From DATEPR01 sp963780635 (GTDB taxonomy: Bacteria; Actinomycetota; Actinomycetes; Mycobacteriales; Pseudonocardiaceae), in contig CAWACW010000015.1 in the NCBI GenBank assembly GCA_963780635.1, positions 248,001-312,000 of the forward strand: 64,000 nt of DNA, written 5' to 3'. The notes beneath the pieces are model-generated. The model searched no databases, was not told the origin of the DNA, and was given only the letters and a program-made list of their open reading frames with translations. Every line of letters begins with the position of its first letter. The first letter of the stretch is position 1. This document shows, piece by piece, positions 51,988 through 60,077 of the stretch. A program made the position numbers and the translations under genes.

Positions 51988-52863
51988 CTACCGGACCGGC
52001 CGCCTCGCCGCGGCCCGGTTGGCGGCTCGGGTGGCCGCGCCCTTGGCGGCCGCGGCCTTGCGGGCAGCCGACTTCGCCGCGTCGACGGCCCGGCCTGTCG
52101 TCGCGTCGTCGGCCCGGGACCGCAGGCTGCTGACCAGCTCGCCCGCCGCGGCTTCCTGCTCCGTTGCCGTCGGCCGCACGACCGCACCGGCCTCGACCCT
52201 CGCCGCGACCAGACTGCCCAGCGCCGCCCGGTACCCGTCGACGTAGCGGGCGGGCTCGAAGTCCGAGGACAGGCGTTCGACGTCCGCGACGGCCGACCGG
52301 ACCTCCCGCGCCGACACCGGCACGTCCGCGTCGAGGAACGGGAACTCCGGGGCACGGACCTCGGCCGGCCACCGCAACGTGGTCAGCACCAGCACGTTCC
52401 CGCGCTCGCGCACCAACGCCAGCGTCTCCCGCTGCCGCAGCGCGACCGTGACGATCGCGACCTTGCCCGACCGCCGCAAGGCCTCGCCGAGCAGCACGTA
52501 GGGCTTGGTACCGGCCGGTGTCGGTGCCAGGTGGTAACTGTGGTCGAAGTACAGCGGGTCGACCTGTTCCAGCGGAGTGAACGCCTGCACGTCGATCGCG
52601 TGCGACGACGCGACCGGCAGCCCGGCGAAGTCCTCCTCGGTGAGGACGACGACGTCACCGTCGGGCAGCTCGACTCCCCTGGCCAGCTCGGCGAACGGCA
52701 CGTCGGCGCCGTCGATCGAGCAGGTCCGGCGCAGCTTGATGCGGCCACCGTCGGTGGCGTGTAACTGATGCAGACCGCTGCCCCGTTCCTCGGTTGCGGT
52801 GTAGGCCCGCACCGGAATCGCGGCGAGGCCGAACGTGATAGTGCCGTTCCACACGCTTCGCAT
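51988..52863 (-). CDS. Ku DNA end-binding protein (NHEJ)
   Basis: This 291-aa bacterial Ku opens MRSVWNGTITFGLAAIPVRA, the invariant N-terminal signature, with the core beta-barrel through about residue 235. The C-terminal 55 residues are Ala/Arg/Lys-rich, a DNA-binding extension seen in some actinobacterial Ku proteins. It binds double-strand ends and recruits LigD. No ligD lies in the window. ATG 52863 follows GGGAG. It converges on the RskA-like gene with 3 bp between stops. Confidence 0.95.
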   Translation of the reverse strand: MRSVWNGTITFGLAAIPVRAYTATEERGSGLHQLHATDGGRIKLRRTCSIDGADVPFAELARGVELPDGDVVVLTEEDFAGLPVASSHAIDVQAFTPLEQVDPLYFDHSYHLAPTPAGTKPYVLLGEALRRSGKVAIVTVALRQRETLALVRERGNVLVLTTLRWPAEVRAPEFPFLDADVPVSAREVRSAVADVERLSSDFEPARYVDGYRAALGSLVAARVEAGAVVRPTATEQEAAAGELVSSLRSRADDATTGRAVDAAKSAARKAAAAKGAATRAANRAAARRPVR

Positions 52864-52966
52864 GACCAGCTCCCTGGGGAGGACTCAGCAATGCGGCGTC
52901 GCGGGGAAGATGACGCCTCCAACACCACCGACAGTAGTCGTGCCCACCGACAATTCGACCGCTCAC

Positions 52967-53788
52967 TCAGCGACGAAGAAGCCAGTCCAGAGCTGATTTC
53001 CCGTGCCGCAGGACCGAAATGTGCCCGTCGCCGGGGTACAGCCGCAGTTCCGCCTGGGGACAACGCTCCGTGAGCCAACGCCCGTGTGCGGCGGGCACGC
53101 AGCGGTCCTGCTCGCCCTGCTGCACGAGCACCGGCACGGTGACGTCCCCGGGGCGGAAGCCCCACGGGCGGGCGAAGGCCAGGTCGTCGTCGATGGTCCC
53201 GGCCCAGCCGCCCGCGATGGCCTGGCCGGCGATCCGGCCGAGCCAGGCCCAGTCGCCGGTGAGGGCGGCCTGATCGGCGACGGTGAACATCTCCGGGTCG
53301 AACTCCGCGGTCGTCACATGTCGCTCCAGCGCGACGGGGCCGGCGGCGGCGGCCCGCAGTTCGGCGGCACCACCCGGGTACATGTCGGCGTACCAGTCGA
53401 GCCCGTCGGCGTCGGACGGGGCGATGCCCGCGATGGTGACCACAGCCGTGACCCGGTCACCGAGCAGCGCGGCGCACGCCAACGCGTGCGGCCCGCCGCC
53501 GGACGCGCCCATCGTGGCGAACCGGCCGACCCCGACCGCGTCGGCCACGGCGGCGGCGTCCGTGGCCACGGCAGCGACATCACGATCGGGCTGCCGGGTC
53601 GACGGGCCGTAGCCGGGGCGGTCGTGCGAGATCCAGCGGACGCCTGCGGACAACAGCGGTTGCGGCGGTGTGCCGATGTTGGGGGTGCCGTGGTGCCAGT
53701 ACACGGTCAGGGCGGCGTCCGCCGGTCCCGTGTCGTAGGCGTGCAGGACACGGCCGTCGGGCAGCCGGAGGTCGGTTTCCGTTGCCAC
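52967..53788 (-). CDS. Alpha/beta hydrolase
   Basis: This 273-aa hydrolase has the oxyanion region YWHHGTPNIG, nucleophile elbow TMGASGGGPHAL, acid-bearing QQGEQDRCVPAAHG and catalytic His in YPGDGHISVL. The start GTG 53788 is inferred from the beginning of similarity (ATETDLRLPDGRVLHAYD); no clear ribosome site is present. Its substrate is unknown. It lies 34 bp downstream of a small Ala-rich protein gene and upstream of Ku on the same strand. Confidence 0.85.
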   Translation of the reverse strand: MATETDLRLPDGRVLHAYDTGPADAALTVYWHHGTPNIGTPPQPLLSAGVRWISHDRPGYGPSTRQPDRDVAAVATDAAAVADAVGVGRFATMGASGGGPHALACAALLGDRVTAVVTIAGIAPSDADGLDWYADMYPGGAAELRAAAAGPVALERHVTTAEFDPEMFTVADQAALTGDWAWLGRIAGQAIAGGWAGTIDDDLAFARPWGFRPGDVTVPVLVQQGEQDRCVPAAHGRWLTERCPQAELRLYPGDGHISVLRHGKSALDWLLRR

Positions 53789-53802
53789 GGTCAGGTTGCC
53801 AC

Positions 53803-53838
53803 GGTCACAGTGTCGCGTCCGGTCACAGTGTCGCGTCC
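53803..53838. repeat. Exact 18-bp tandem duplication at the end of the Ala-rich gene
   Basis: GGTCACAGTGTCGCGTCC occurs twice in direct succession (53803-53820 and 53821-53838). It duplicates the last codons and stop (PDATL-stop) of the gene ending at 53823, so the second stop copy lies just downstream. It also lies upstream of the hydrolase start. Confidence 0.85.
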
Positions 53839-54263
53839 GGTCCGGCCGCGGTGCGCACGATGTCCAGCACGGGTTTGCTCTGCGCGAGGGCACCGGCGGC
53901 GTGCCCGGTCGCGGTCGCGGCGGCGGCGAGGACCTCGGCCAGCGCGGCGACGTCGGGGGTGTCGACCGTGGCGAGCGCGCCGTCGCGGTGCCGGTCGGTG
54001 ACGTGGCCGGCGAGCCGGGCCAGTGCCGCGGCGATGTGGCGCTGGCCCGCGACGAGTGCGTCGACCACCGCGGTCAGCTCGGCCAGGTCGGCGATCGCGG
54101 GAGCGGCACCCGCCCGGCCCGCGGCGGTGTCACCGGCGAGTTCGGCGGCGGCGGCGGTGAGGTGCGTGGCGGCGACGGTGGCAGGCCATGCGGGCAGCGC
54201 CTGGGTGGGCTCGTCGTCCCGTGCGGACACCGTGATCACCGTCCTTCGTCGCTGCCGGGTCAT
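53823..54263 (-). CDS. Small Ala-rich helical hypothetical protein
   Basis: This 146-aa protein is rich in Ala, Thr and Val with few charged residues. It reads AIADLAELTAVVDALVAGQR, then HIAAALARLAGHVTDRHRDG, predicting amphipathic helices. I do not recognise it. The ATG at 54263 has no strong ribosome site. It lies 58 bp downstream of the glycosyltransferase gene on the same strand. Coding bias is good, but function is open. Confidence 0.6.
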   Translation of the reverse strand: MTRQRRRTVITVSARDDEPTQALPAWPATVAATHLTAAAAELAGDTAAGRAGAAPAIADLAELTAVVDALVAGQRHIAAALARLAGHVTDRHRDGALATVDTPDVAALAEVLAAAATATGHAAGALAQSKPVLDIVRTAAGPDATL

Positions 54264-54321
54264 CCTGCCACCGTGCCGGCGGGTGGGCCCGGTGACGCGC
54301 CGAGCGGCTGTGTGTACGCAC

Positions 54322-55464
54322 TCAACGGGGTGCGGTCCGGCCTTTCCACACGCCGCCGCGGCCGCGGGCGTGGCGCCGGGCGGAATCGAGGGTCATTCCC
54401 GCGTACAGCAAGGCGATCGCGGGTAGGAGTGGTGCCCAGCCGGTGGACAGGCGGTAGGCGCGCAGCATCGGCAGGTAGCTGGCGGCCAGCAGTAGCCAGG
54501 CGCCGAGGCCGAGTCCTGTGGTGAGGCCTGCCCAGGTGCCGCCGTGGGCGATGGCCCAGCCGAGCCCGGCGAGGGCGGCGAGCGGTGGGACGGCGTAGAG
54601 CAGGAGCAGGCCCAGGACGGTGCCGCCGAGCAGCGCGGGTGAGTAGCGCAGCTGGGTATAGGCACTGCGGGCCACCATGTCCCAGAGGTCGGCGAGCTTC
54701 GGGTAGCGGCGCAGGCTGTGCACGTCGGTGGTGAGGCCGAGCCAGATGCGGCCGTGGCGCTTGATCAGGCCGGCGAGGGCGACGTCGTCGATCAGCGCGC
54801 CCGAGATGCGCTCCAGCCCACCGGCCGCTTCCAGTGTGGCGCGGCGGACCAGCACGCAACCACCGGCGGCGGCGGCCGTCCGCCCGGGCCTGTTGACCTT
54901 CGGGAACGGATAGAGCTGCGCGAAGAAGTAGACGAACGCGGGCACGATCGCGCGTTCCCAGAACGAGTCGGTGCGCAACCTGGCCATGAGCGAGACGAGA
55001 TCCCGGCCCGCGGCCGAGCGCACCAGTGCGCGGACGCTGTCGTCGGGGTGCCAGATGTCGGCGTCGGTGAACAGGTAGAAGTCGGGCTCCCCCGCGGCCC
55101 GCACACCCGTCGCCATCGCGGCGACCTTGCCGGTCCAACCGGGCGGCGGGCCGTGGCCGGTGACGACGGTCAAATCGGCGTCCTGGGCGAGCATCTTGGC
55201 CACGTCCCCGGTCCCGTCGGTACTGGCGTCGTCGACGAGCAGCACGCGGAAGTCGCCGGGGTAGTCCTGGTGCAGCAGCGAAGGCAACGTCTCGGGCAGG
55301 ATGTCTGCCTCGTCCCGTGCGGGCACCACGGCAACGACGGACGGCCACCGCGACGGCTCCCCCACCACCGGCAGCCGCTCCCGGAACCGCCAGAAACCAC
55401 CGTGCCCCAGCACCAGACAAAGCCAAGCCAGAAATGCCACCCCGGCCACGACCGCAACCACCAT
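54322..55464 (-). CDS. Family 2 glycosyltransferase, HpnB-like
   Basis: This 380-aa GT2 enzyme has an N-terminal membrane helix (VVAVVAGVAFLAWLCLVLGH), a GT-A domain with VVPARDEADILPETLPSLLH, LLVDDASTDGTGDVA and the DxD FTDADIW, and three C-terminal membrane helices. The layout and GPPPGWTGKVAAMATG match HpnB-type transferases associated with hopanoid loci. No other hopanoid gene is nearby, so the acceptor is uncertain. CATGAT six bases before ATG 55464, and no ribosome site, suggest leaderless expression. Confidence 0.83.
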   Translation of the reverse strand: MVVAVVAGVAFLAWLCLVLGHGGFWRFRERLPVVGEPSRWPSVVAVVPARDEADILPETLPSLLHQDYPGDFRVLLVDDASTDGTGDVAKMLAQDADLTVVTGHGPPPGWTGKVAAMATGVRAAGEPDFYLFTDADIWHPDDSVRALVRSAAGRDLVSLMARLRTDSFWERAIVPAFVYFFAQLYPFPKVNRPGRTAAAAGGCVLVRRATLEAAGGLERISGALIDDVALAGLIKRHGRIWLGLTTDVHSLRRYPKLADLWDMVARSAYTQLRYSPALLGGTVLGLLLLYAVPPLAALAGLGWAIAHGGTWAGLTTGLGLGAWLLLAASYLPMLRAYRLSTGWAPLLPAIALLYAGMTLDSARRHARGRGGVWKGRTAPR

Positions 55465-55506
55465 GCCCAGATCATGCCGACCGATCCGCCGAGGACCGCG
55501 TGCAGG

Positions 55507-56208
55507 TCATGGCGCCTGTGGATCAGGGCGCAGGCGCAACTCATCGAGATCGACCGGAACGCAGGCGTGCAGTGATCGGGCCAACTGGGTCGCCTGCATC
55601 CACACGATGGCGGAGTCTCGGTAGTCGACGACGTCGTCGCTGTCGTCGACGGACAGCGCCGGGCATCGCGGGCCGGGCTGGAACCGAACGCCGGTCACCC
55701 CACACAGCCGGGACTGCGCGCGGACCGCAAGACAACCCGTTCGCAGCGCGGGACACGCGCCGACGCTCACCCGAGCGCAGCCGCGGCACAGCGGCGGCTG
55801 GACCGTGACCCGGCCCTCCGGCCAGTCCTGCCCGTCCTGCCCGTCGGCACCGGGCACCAGCCACAACAGGCCCTGCCCGGTCCGGTCCGCCGGGCGTGCA
55901 CAGACCTGGCAGAGCAACCTGCGCATCGCTCGACGCTGCCGCAACGGATGCAGCTTCGTGAACTGCGGTCTGCCTGCGCCGACCCGGTAGGCCATCCGAG
56001 TCCAGAGCACTCCCCGCTCGTCGCGGTCCATCAGCGTTTCGTCGGCGTACCCGATCCCTCCCCGGGCTCGCCGCACGACCCGCGTGGGCAACAGGTCCTC
56101 GCCGGTCCACGAGCCGATGTAGGGCACCACGGCACCGCCGCCCAGCATCGTGGGGTCGTAACCGGACGATCGCACGCCGACCAGGTCTGCCCGGGCGTGT
56201 GTGGGCAT
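55507..56208 (-). CDS. Cysteine-rich hypothetical protein of an XRE/DUF397-associated locus
   Basis: This 233-aa protein has a middle block of Cys pairs (LLCQVCARP, then LCRGCARVSVGACPALR and a Cys near LCGVTG) that could bind zinc. The C-terminus reads DSAIVWMQATQLARSLHACV. AAGGA precedes ATG 56208. It is divergent from an XRE-DUF5753 regulator across 130 bp containing an inverted repeat, so it may be that regulator's target. I know no assigned function. Confidence 0.75.
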   Translation of the reverse strand: MPTHARADLVGVRSSGYDPTMLGGGAVVPYIGSWTGEDLLPTRVVRRARGGIGYADETLMDRDERGVLWTRMAYRVGAGRPQFTKLHPLRQRRAMRRLLCQVCARPADRTGQGLLWLVPGADGQDGQDWPEGRVTVQPPLCRGCARVSVGACPALRTGCLAVRAQSRLCGVTGVRFQPGPRCPALSVDDSDDVVDYRDSAIVWMQATQLARSLHACVPVDLDELRLRPDPQAP

Positions 56209-56265
56209 GGCGGTTTCCTTCCGTTCGCAGTGGCAGTGACCGGCCAGAGGCTAGCGTTTGAGAGT

Positions 56266-56299
56266 CGCAAGTGCGTATCATCGAATGAGTGAACTTGCG
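56266..56299. promoter_or_regulatory. Inverted repeat in the XRE regulator spacer
   Basis: CGCAAGT (56266-56272) and ACTTGCG (56293-56299) are perfect arms 20 bp apart between the divergent Cys-rich gene and the XRE-DUF5753 gene. It is a plausible operator for the XRE protein. TAGGAT at 56325-56330 is the likely -10 of the regulator gene. Confidence 0.45.
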
Positions 56300-56338
56300 T
56301 GACGGATCGACCACAACGAGTGACTAGGATCAATGTCC

Positions 56339-57185
56339 ATGGCAGTGGGGACGACACGCGGCAAGCGGAGGCTCGGCCGGTTCATCAAGCCGATGCGGCT
56401 GCGCTCGGGATTGTCGGCAGACCAGGTCGCCGAACGAGCGTCCTGCTCGGCGCAGACCGTCTACCGGCTGGAAGCGGGCGAGGCGCTGCCGAGTCGCCTG
56501 CGCATCGCGGCCATCCTCGCCGTTCTCCAGGCCACCGACGACGAGCGCGAGGCGACTTTCCAGTTGTGGGAGGTCGCGGACGTCGACGGCGGCGCGATCG
56601 AGCACGCGGAAGACCTGCCGGTGAAATACCGCCGGTTCCGCCTCGACGAGAACGAGGCCGTCAGCGAACGAACCCTGGACATGATCGTGGTGCCTGGCCT
56701 GTTGCAGACGCACGAGTACAGCAAGGCAATGTCCGCCGGATGCGCGTCCGTTGGTCAAGTCGCCCGACTGGGAGGAGCGAGCGGGTGCCGAACGGGCGGA
56801 ACGGCGAGCGTTGCTGAGCCGAAATGAGCCACTGACCTATCACGCGCTCATCGGCGCCGCCGTATTGCGGACCACGGTAGGTGGCCGATCTGTCATGCTG
56901 GAGCAGCTCGACCATCTGCTGGCGATGACGGAGCTGGAAAATGTCACGATTCAGGTACTGCCAAGTGATTTCGGTGCACACGGACTGATGTCGGGGCCTG
57001 TTCAACTGCTCCGCTTCGTTGACGACGAGGAGACCGCGTACGCCGAGAGCATGCTGGGAATCGAGCCCGTGCAGGACCCGGACACAGCCGCAGCACTGTC
57101 GGGTCTGTGGGACGACATCGCGTCGGCCGCTCCGTCATCCGAGCAGTCACGAGAAATAATCAGGGCGAGGAGGAACAGAACGTGA
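56339..57185 (+). CDS. XRE-family regulator with DUF5753 (WhiJ-like; one frameshift)
   Basis: The N-terminal helix-turn-helix (MRLRSGLSADQVAERASCSA then QTVYRLEAGEALPS) and the start of the DUF5753 domain (RTLDMIVVPGLLQTHEYSKA) read in one frame. The rest (WEERAGAERAERRALLSRNE, HALIGAAVLRTTVGGRSVML, VTIQVLPSDFGAHGLMSGP) reads in another, joined near 56740. The corrected length is about 281 aa, normal for the family. ATG 56339 is eight bases from TAGGAT and lacks a ribosome site. It overlaps the DUF397 gene by GTGA. The XRE-DUF5753/DUF397 pairing is typical of actinomycete developmental regulators related to WhiJ. Confidence 0.87.
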
Positions 57186-57364
57186 TCAACGGGAGCGAAA
57201 ACGCAACGTGGCGCAAGTCGAGCAAGAGCGCCAGCAATACACAGTGCGTTGAAACGCATCACACTCTGACCCGGCTTCGGGACAGCAAGAACGCGGACGG
57301 CCCAGTGCTGCGCGCGGATGTCACCGCACTGGTGACGGCCGTGAAGGCCGGACGGATCGGCTGA
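57182..57364 (+). CDS. DUF397 small protein
   Basis: This 60-aa protein has the DUF397 hallmark ATWRKSSKSASNTQCVETH, then LRDSKNADGPVLRADVTALV. DUF397 proteins are small partners of XRE-DUF5753 regulators in WhiJ-type modules. GTG 57182 overlaps the regulator stop by 4 nt. Its stop is back to back with that of the convergent iolG-like gene. Confidence 0.9.
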   Translation: MINGSENATWRKSSKSASNTQCVETHHTLTRLRDSKNADGPVLRADVTALVTAVKAGRIG

Positions 57365-58363
57365 CTATCGGCGGATCTCCGACAGTGCGACCGGGCGGTG
57401 TTCGTGGCGGGACAACTCGCACGCTTCGGCTACGTAGCAGGCCTCCAGGGCGTCCTCGACGGTGCACGGGGACGGGATGCGGCCCGCGGCCACCGAGACG
57501 AACGTCGCCAACTCCGCTTCGTACGCCGCCCGGAAGCGTTCCATGAAGCCGCCGTACGCCGGCCCCGTCGGCCACGTGATGCCCGGTTCGGCTGACCACA
57601 ACGGGACCCGCTCGTCCAGGCCCGCCACCAGGTCACCCGTCGATCCCAGCGCTTCGAGCCGGACGTCGTAGCCCGCCGCGTTGTAGCGCGTGCCGGACAC
57701 CAGGGCGATCGTGCCGTCGGTCAGGGTCAGCAGCGCTGCCGCCGTGTCGACATCACCTGCCTGGCGGAAGAAGTCCGCACCCCGATTCGCTCCCACCGCG
57801 TACACCTGCGCGATCTCCTGGCCCGTGACCCACCGGATCGCGTCGAAGTCGTGCACGCCGCAGTCGCGGAAGAACCCGCCGGACGTCGCCACGTACTCCG
57901 CGGACGGCGGCGCCGGGTCCATCGTCGTCGCGCGCAGCGTGTGCACCCAGCCCAGCTCGCCGGCCGCGATCGCGGCCCGCAACGCCTGGTACCCCACGTC
58001 GAACCTGCGCTGGAACCCGATCTGCACCGGCACGTCGGACGTCAACTCCGCCCGCACCCGCAACGTGCCCTCGATGTCCGCCGCCACCGGCTTCTCGCAG
58101 AACACCGGCACCCCGGCCGCCACCGCGGCCAGGATCAGCTCCGGGTGCGCCGCCGTCGGTGCCGCGATGACCACACCGTCCAACCCAGCGGCGAACAGGG
58201 CCGCTGTGTCCGGTACGGATTCGACGCCGAGCGCCGCCGCGGTCTGCTGGGCGCGCGACGCATCCGCGTCGGTGACCACCAGCGAGTCCACTTCCCCCAA
58301 CCGCGACAGCGTGCGCGCATGGCACGCGCCGATCCGGCCCGTGCCGATGAGTCCCAGCCTCAT
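57365..58363 (-). CDS. iolG: Inositol 2-dehydrogenase (Gfo/Idh/MocA family)
   Basis: This 332-aa NAD-dependent dehydrogenase has the cofactor motif GLIGTGRIGACHARTL, the catalytic-Lys EKP in VFCEKPVAAD, and the substrate motif GGFFRDCGVHDFDAIRWVTG with the catalytic His. QIGFQRRFDVGYQA fits IolG. It oxidises myo-inositol or a related cyclitol to the 2-keto form. Its ATG overlaps the LacI stop by 4 nt. The right-hand iolE/iolC genes supply the following steps. A related sugar dehydrogenase is possible. Confidence 0.83.
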   Translation of the reverse strand: MRLGLIGTGRIGACHARTLSRLGEVDSLVVTDADASRAQQTAAALGVESVPDTAALFAAGLDGVVIAAPTAAHPELILAAVAAGVPVFCEKPVAADIEGTLRVRAELTSDVPVQIGFQRRFDVGYQALRAAIAAGELGWVHTLRATTMDPAPPSAEYVATSGGFFRDCGVHDFDAIRWVTGQEIAQVYAVGANRGADFFRQAGDVDTAAALLTLTDGTIALVSGTRYNAAGYDVRLEALGSTGDLVAGLDERVPLWSAEPGITWPTGPAYGGFMERFRAAYEAELATFVSVAAGRIPSPCTVEDALEACYVAEACELSRHEHRPVALSEIRR

Positions 58364-59364
58364 GTCGACTCCTTTCTCGGCGGCGCCGTCGTCGCCCGCA
58401 ACACGAGCGACGGGTGCAGCAGGTGCCGTACCGGCTCGGTTCGCTCGCCACGCACCCCCCGCAGCAACGCCTCCGCCGCGAGCCTGCCCATCTCCAGTCT
58501 CGGCTGGTCCACCGTGGTCAGCGACACGTGCCGCAGCGCCGCCAGCGACGTGTTGTCGTAGCCCACCACCGACACGTCCTCAGGCACCCGCAGGCCGGCG
58601 TCCTCGAACGCCGAGATCGCGCCCACCGCATTGAAGTCGTTGCCCGCCACCACCGCGGTCGGCAAGTGCCTGCGGTGCGACAGTTCGTGTGCGGCCTTCG
58701 CGCCCGCCGTGTCCGTGTGCTCGCTCGCCACCACCAGCTCGGCCAGCCCGTGCCTGCGCATCGCGGAGCGGTAGCCACGGCGGCGCGCTGCCGACGACGG
58801 CGCACTGCCCCCGTCGAAATGCGCGATCCGGCGGTGGCCCAGCGACACGAGGTGGTCGACGGCCAACGCGACGCCGGCCACGCCGTCGTCGTTCACCGTG
58901 TCCACAGTGGTCAGTCTCGACGTTCTGGATACCAGCACCAGTGGGGAGTGCGCCGCGGCGGCGGCGATGGCAGGTGCCGGCAGGACCGGGCTGAGCAGCG
59001 CGATGCCCGCCGGCCGGAAGGACAGCAGGCTGGTCAACGCCCCCGCCTCGCGGTTCGCGCTGCGGCCGCCCGTGTTGATGATGATGTCGAAGCCCGCATC
59101 CCGCGCTGTCGCCTCGAGCCCGTCGATCACCTCGGCGAAGAACGCGTTGCGCAGGTCGGACACCATCACGCCGAGCACCGTGGACGTCCGGCTGGCCAGC
59201 GACCTGGCCATCGCGTGCGGCGAGTAGCCCAGTTCGGCCGCGGCACGCAGGACGGCCGCCCTGCGCTGCTCGCTCACCTTCGGCGAGTTCCGCATGACCA
59301 GCGACACCAGCGCCCGCGACACCCCCGCGCGCCCGGCCACGTCCTCCATCGTCGGCCTGGGCAT
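58360..59364 (-). CDS. LacI-family transcriptional repressor
   Basis: This 334-aa regulator has the LacI helix-turn-helix (MEDVAGRAGVSRALVSLVMR and VSEQRRAAVLRAAAELGYSP) with the hinge MARSLASRTSTVLGVMVSDL, and a periplasmic-binding-like effector domain (LVLVSRTSRLTTVDTVNDDG, VVAGNDFNAVGAISAF, VVGYDNTSLAALRHVSLTTV). It is translationally coupled to iolG. TAGAGCGCTCTA, a perfect LacI-type palindrome, lies 18 bp upstream of its start, so autoregulation and iolG control are likely. Confidence 0.92.
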   Translation of the reverse strand: MPRPTMEDVAGRAGVSRALVSLVMRNSPKVSEQRRAAVLRAAAELGYSPHAMARSLASRTSTVLGVMVSDLRNAFFAEVIDGLEATARDAGFDIIINTGGRSANREAGALTSLLSFRPAGIALLSPVLPAPAIAAAAAHSPLVLVSRTSRLTTVDTVNDDGVAGVALAVDHLVSLGHRRIAHFDGGSAPSSAARRRGYRSAMRRHGLAELVVASEHTDTAGAKAAHELSHRRHLPTAVVAGNDFNAVGAISAFEDAGLRVPEDVSVVGYDNTSLAALRHVSLTTVDQPRLEMGRLAAEALLRGVRGERTEPVRHLLHPSLVLRATTAPPRKEST

Positions 59365-59381
59365 ATCGTCACGGTAATGTG

Positions 59382-60038
59382 TTAGAGCGCTCTACTCAAT
59401 GCCTGGCGGGCCACCGAGACGACCTCGGCCCGCGCCGCGGCCAGTGAGTCGGCCGCCGCCTGGCGATACTCGGCCAGGTGCGGCACCAGCTCACTCAGGG
59501 TGTGCTCCGCACTGACGAACCGCACGTCCCCCATGCCCAGCCTGCCGAAGTAATGCTTCAGGTAGGGCCGCTGGAAGTCCGGCGCGCCGAGGCGGTATGC
59601 GCCGCCCCGCACGCTGACCACCACCACGCGGGTGTTGCGCAACACCCCACCGCTGAACACGCCGGGAAAGTTCAGCCTGTCGATCCACGTCTTGAGCGCC
59701 GCGGAGACCGAGTAGTTGTACATCGGCGCCCCGATCAGCACGGTGTCGGCGGCGAGCAGGTCGGCGACCAGCGGCCGGGTCAGCTCCCACGCGCGCCGCT
59801 GCGCCGCGCTCCCGATCAGTGTCTCGGGGGGCACGAGACCGTGCTGCTCCACGCGCCTGCCCAGCTCGCAGTACGCGGTGTCCAGCGGTGGCACCGGGTC
59901 ATCGGCCAGGTCGCGGTAGCGGTAGCCGGCAAGACCGTGCTCGGCCTGCCAGGTTCGCGCGAACAGTGAGGTCAGCTGTCTGCTGATCGACTCGCTGGAC
60001 CGGTTGGCGCTGGAATCCAGGTGCAGCAAGGAGGTCAT
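59382..60038 (-). CDS. azoR: FMN-dependent NADH-azoreductase (AzoR family)
   Basis: This 218-aa flavodoxin-like quinone/azo reductase has the FMN-binding LLHLDSSANRSSESISRQLT, APMYNYSVSAALKTWIDRL and VVVSVRGGAYRLG. Members reduce quinones and azo compounds by two electrons. ATG 60038 lacks a clear ribosome site. Its stop codon is part of the LacI operator at 59383-59394, so readthrough into lacI could be affected by repressor binding. It is probably not part of inositol catabolism. Confidence 0.85.
   Translation of the reverse strand: MTSLLHLDSSANRSSESISRQLTSLFARTWQAEHGLAGYRYRDLADDPVPPLDTAYCELGRRVEQHGLVPPETLIGSAAQRRAWELTRPLVADLLAADTVLIGAPMYNYSVSAALKTWIDRLNFPGVFSGGVLRNTRVVVVSVRGGAYRLGAPDFQRPYLKHYFGRLGMGDVRFVSAEHTLSELVPHLAEYRQAAADSLAAARAEVVSVARQALSRAL
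59383..59394. promoter_or_regulatory. LacI-type operator overlapping the azoR stop codon
   Basis: TAGAGCGCTCTA is a perfect 12-bp palindrome with the central CG step typical of LacI-family operators. It spans the last codons and TAA of azoR and lies 18 bp upstream of the LacI gene. Confidence 0.7.
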
Positions 60039-60077
60039 ACTCGTCTGACGGCTCGCGACGACGAGATGTGACCGGTC

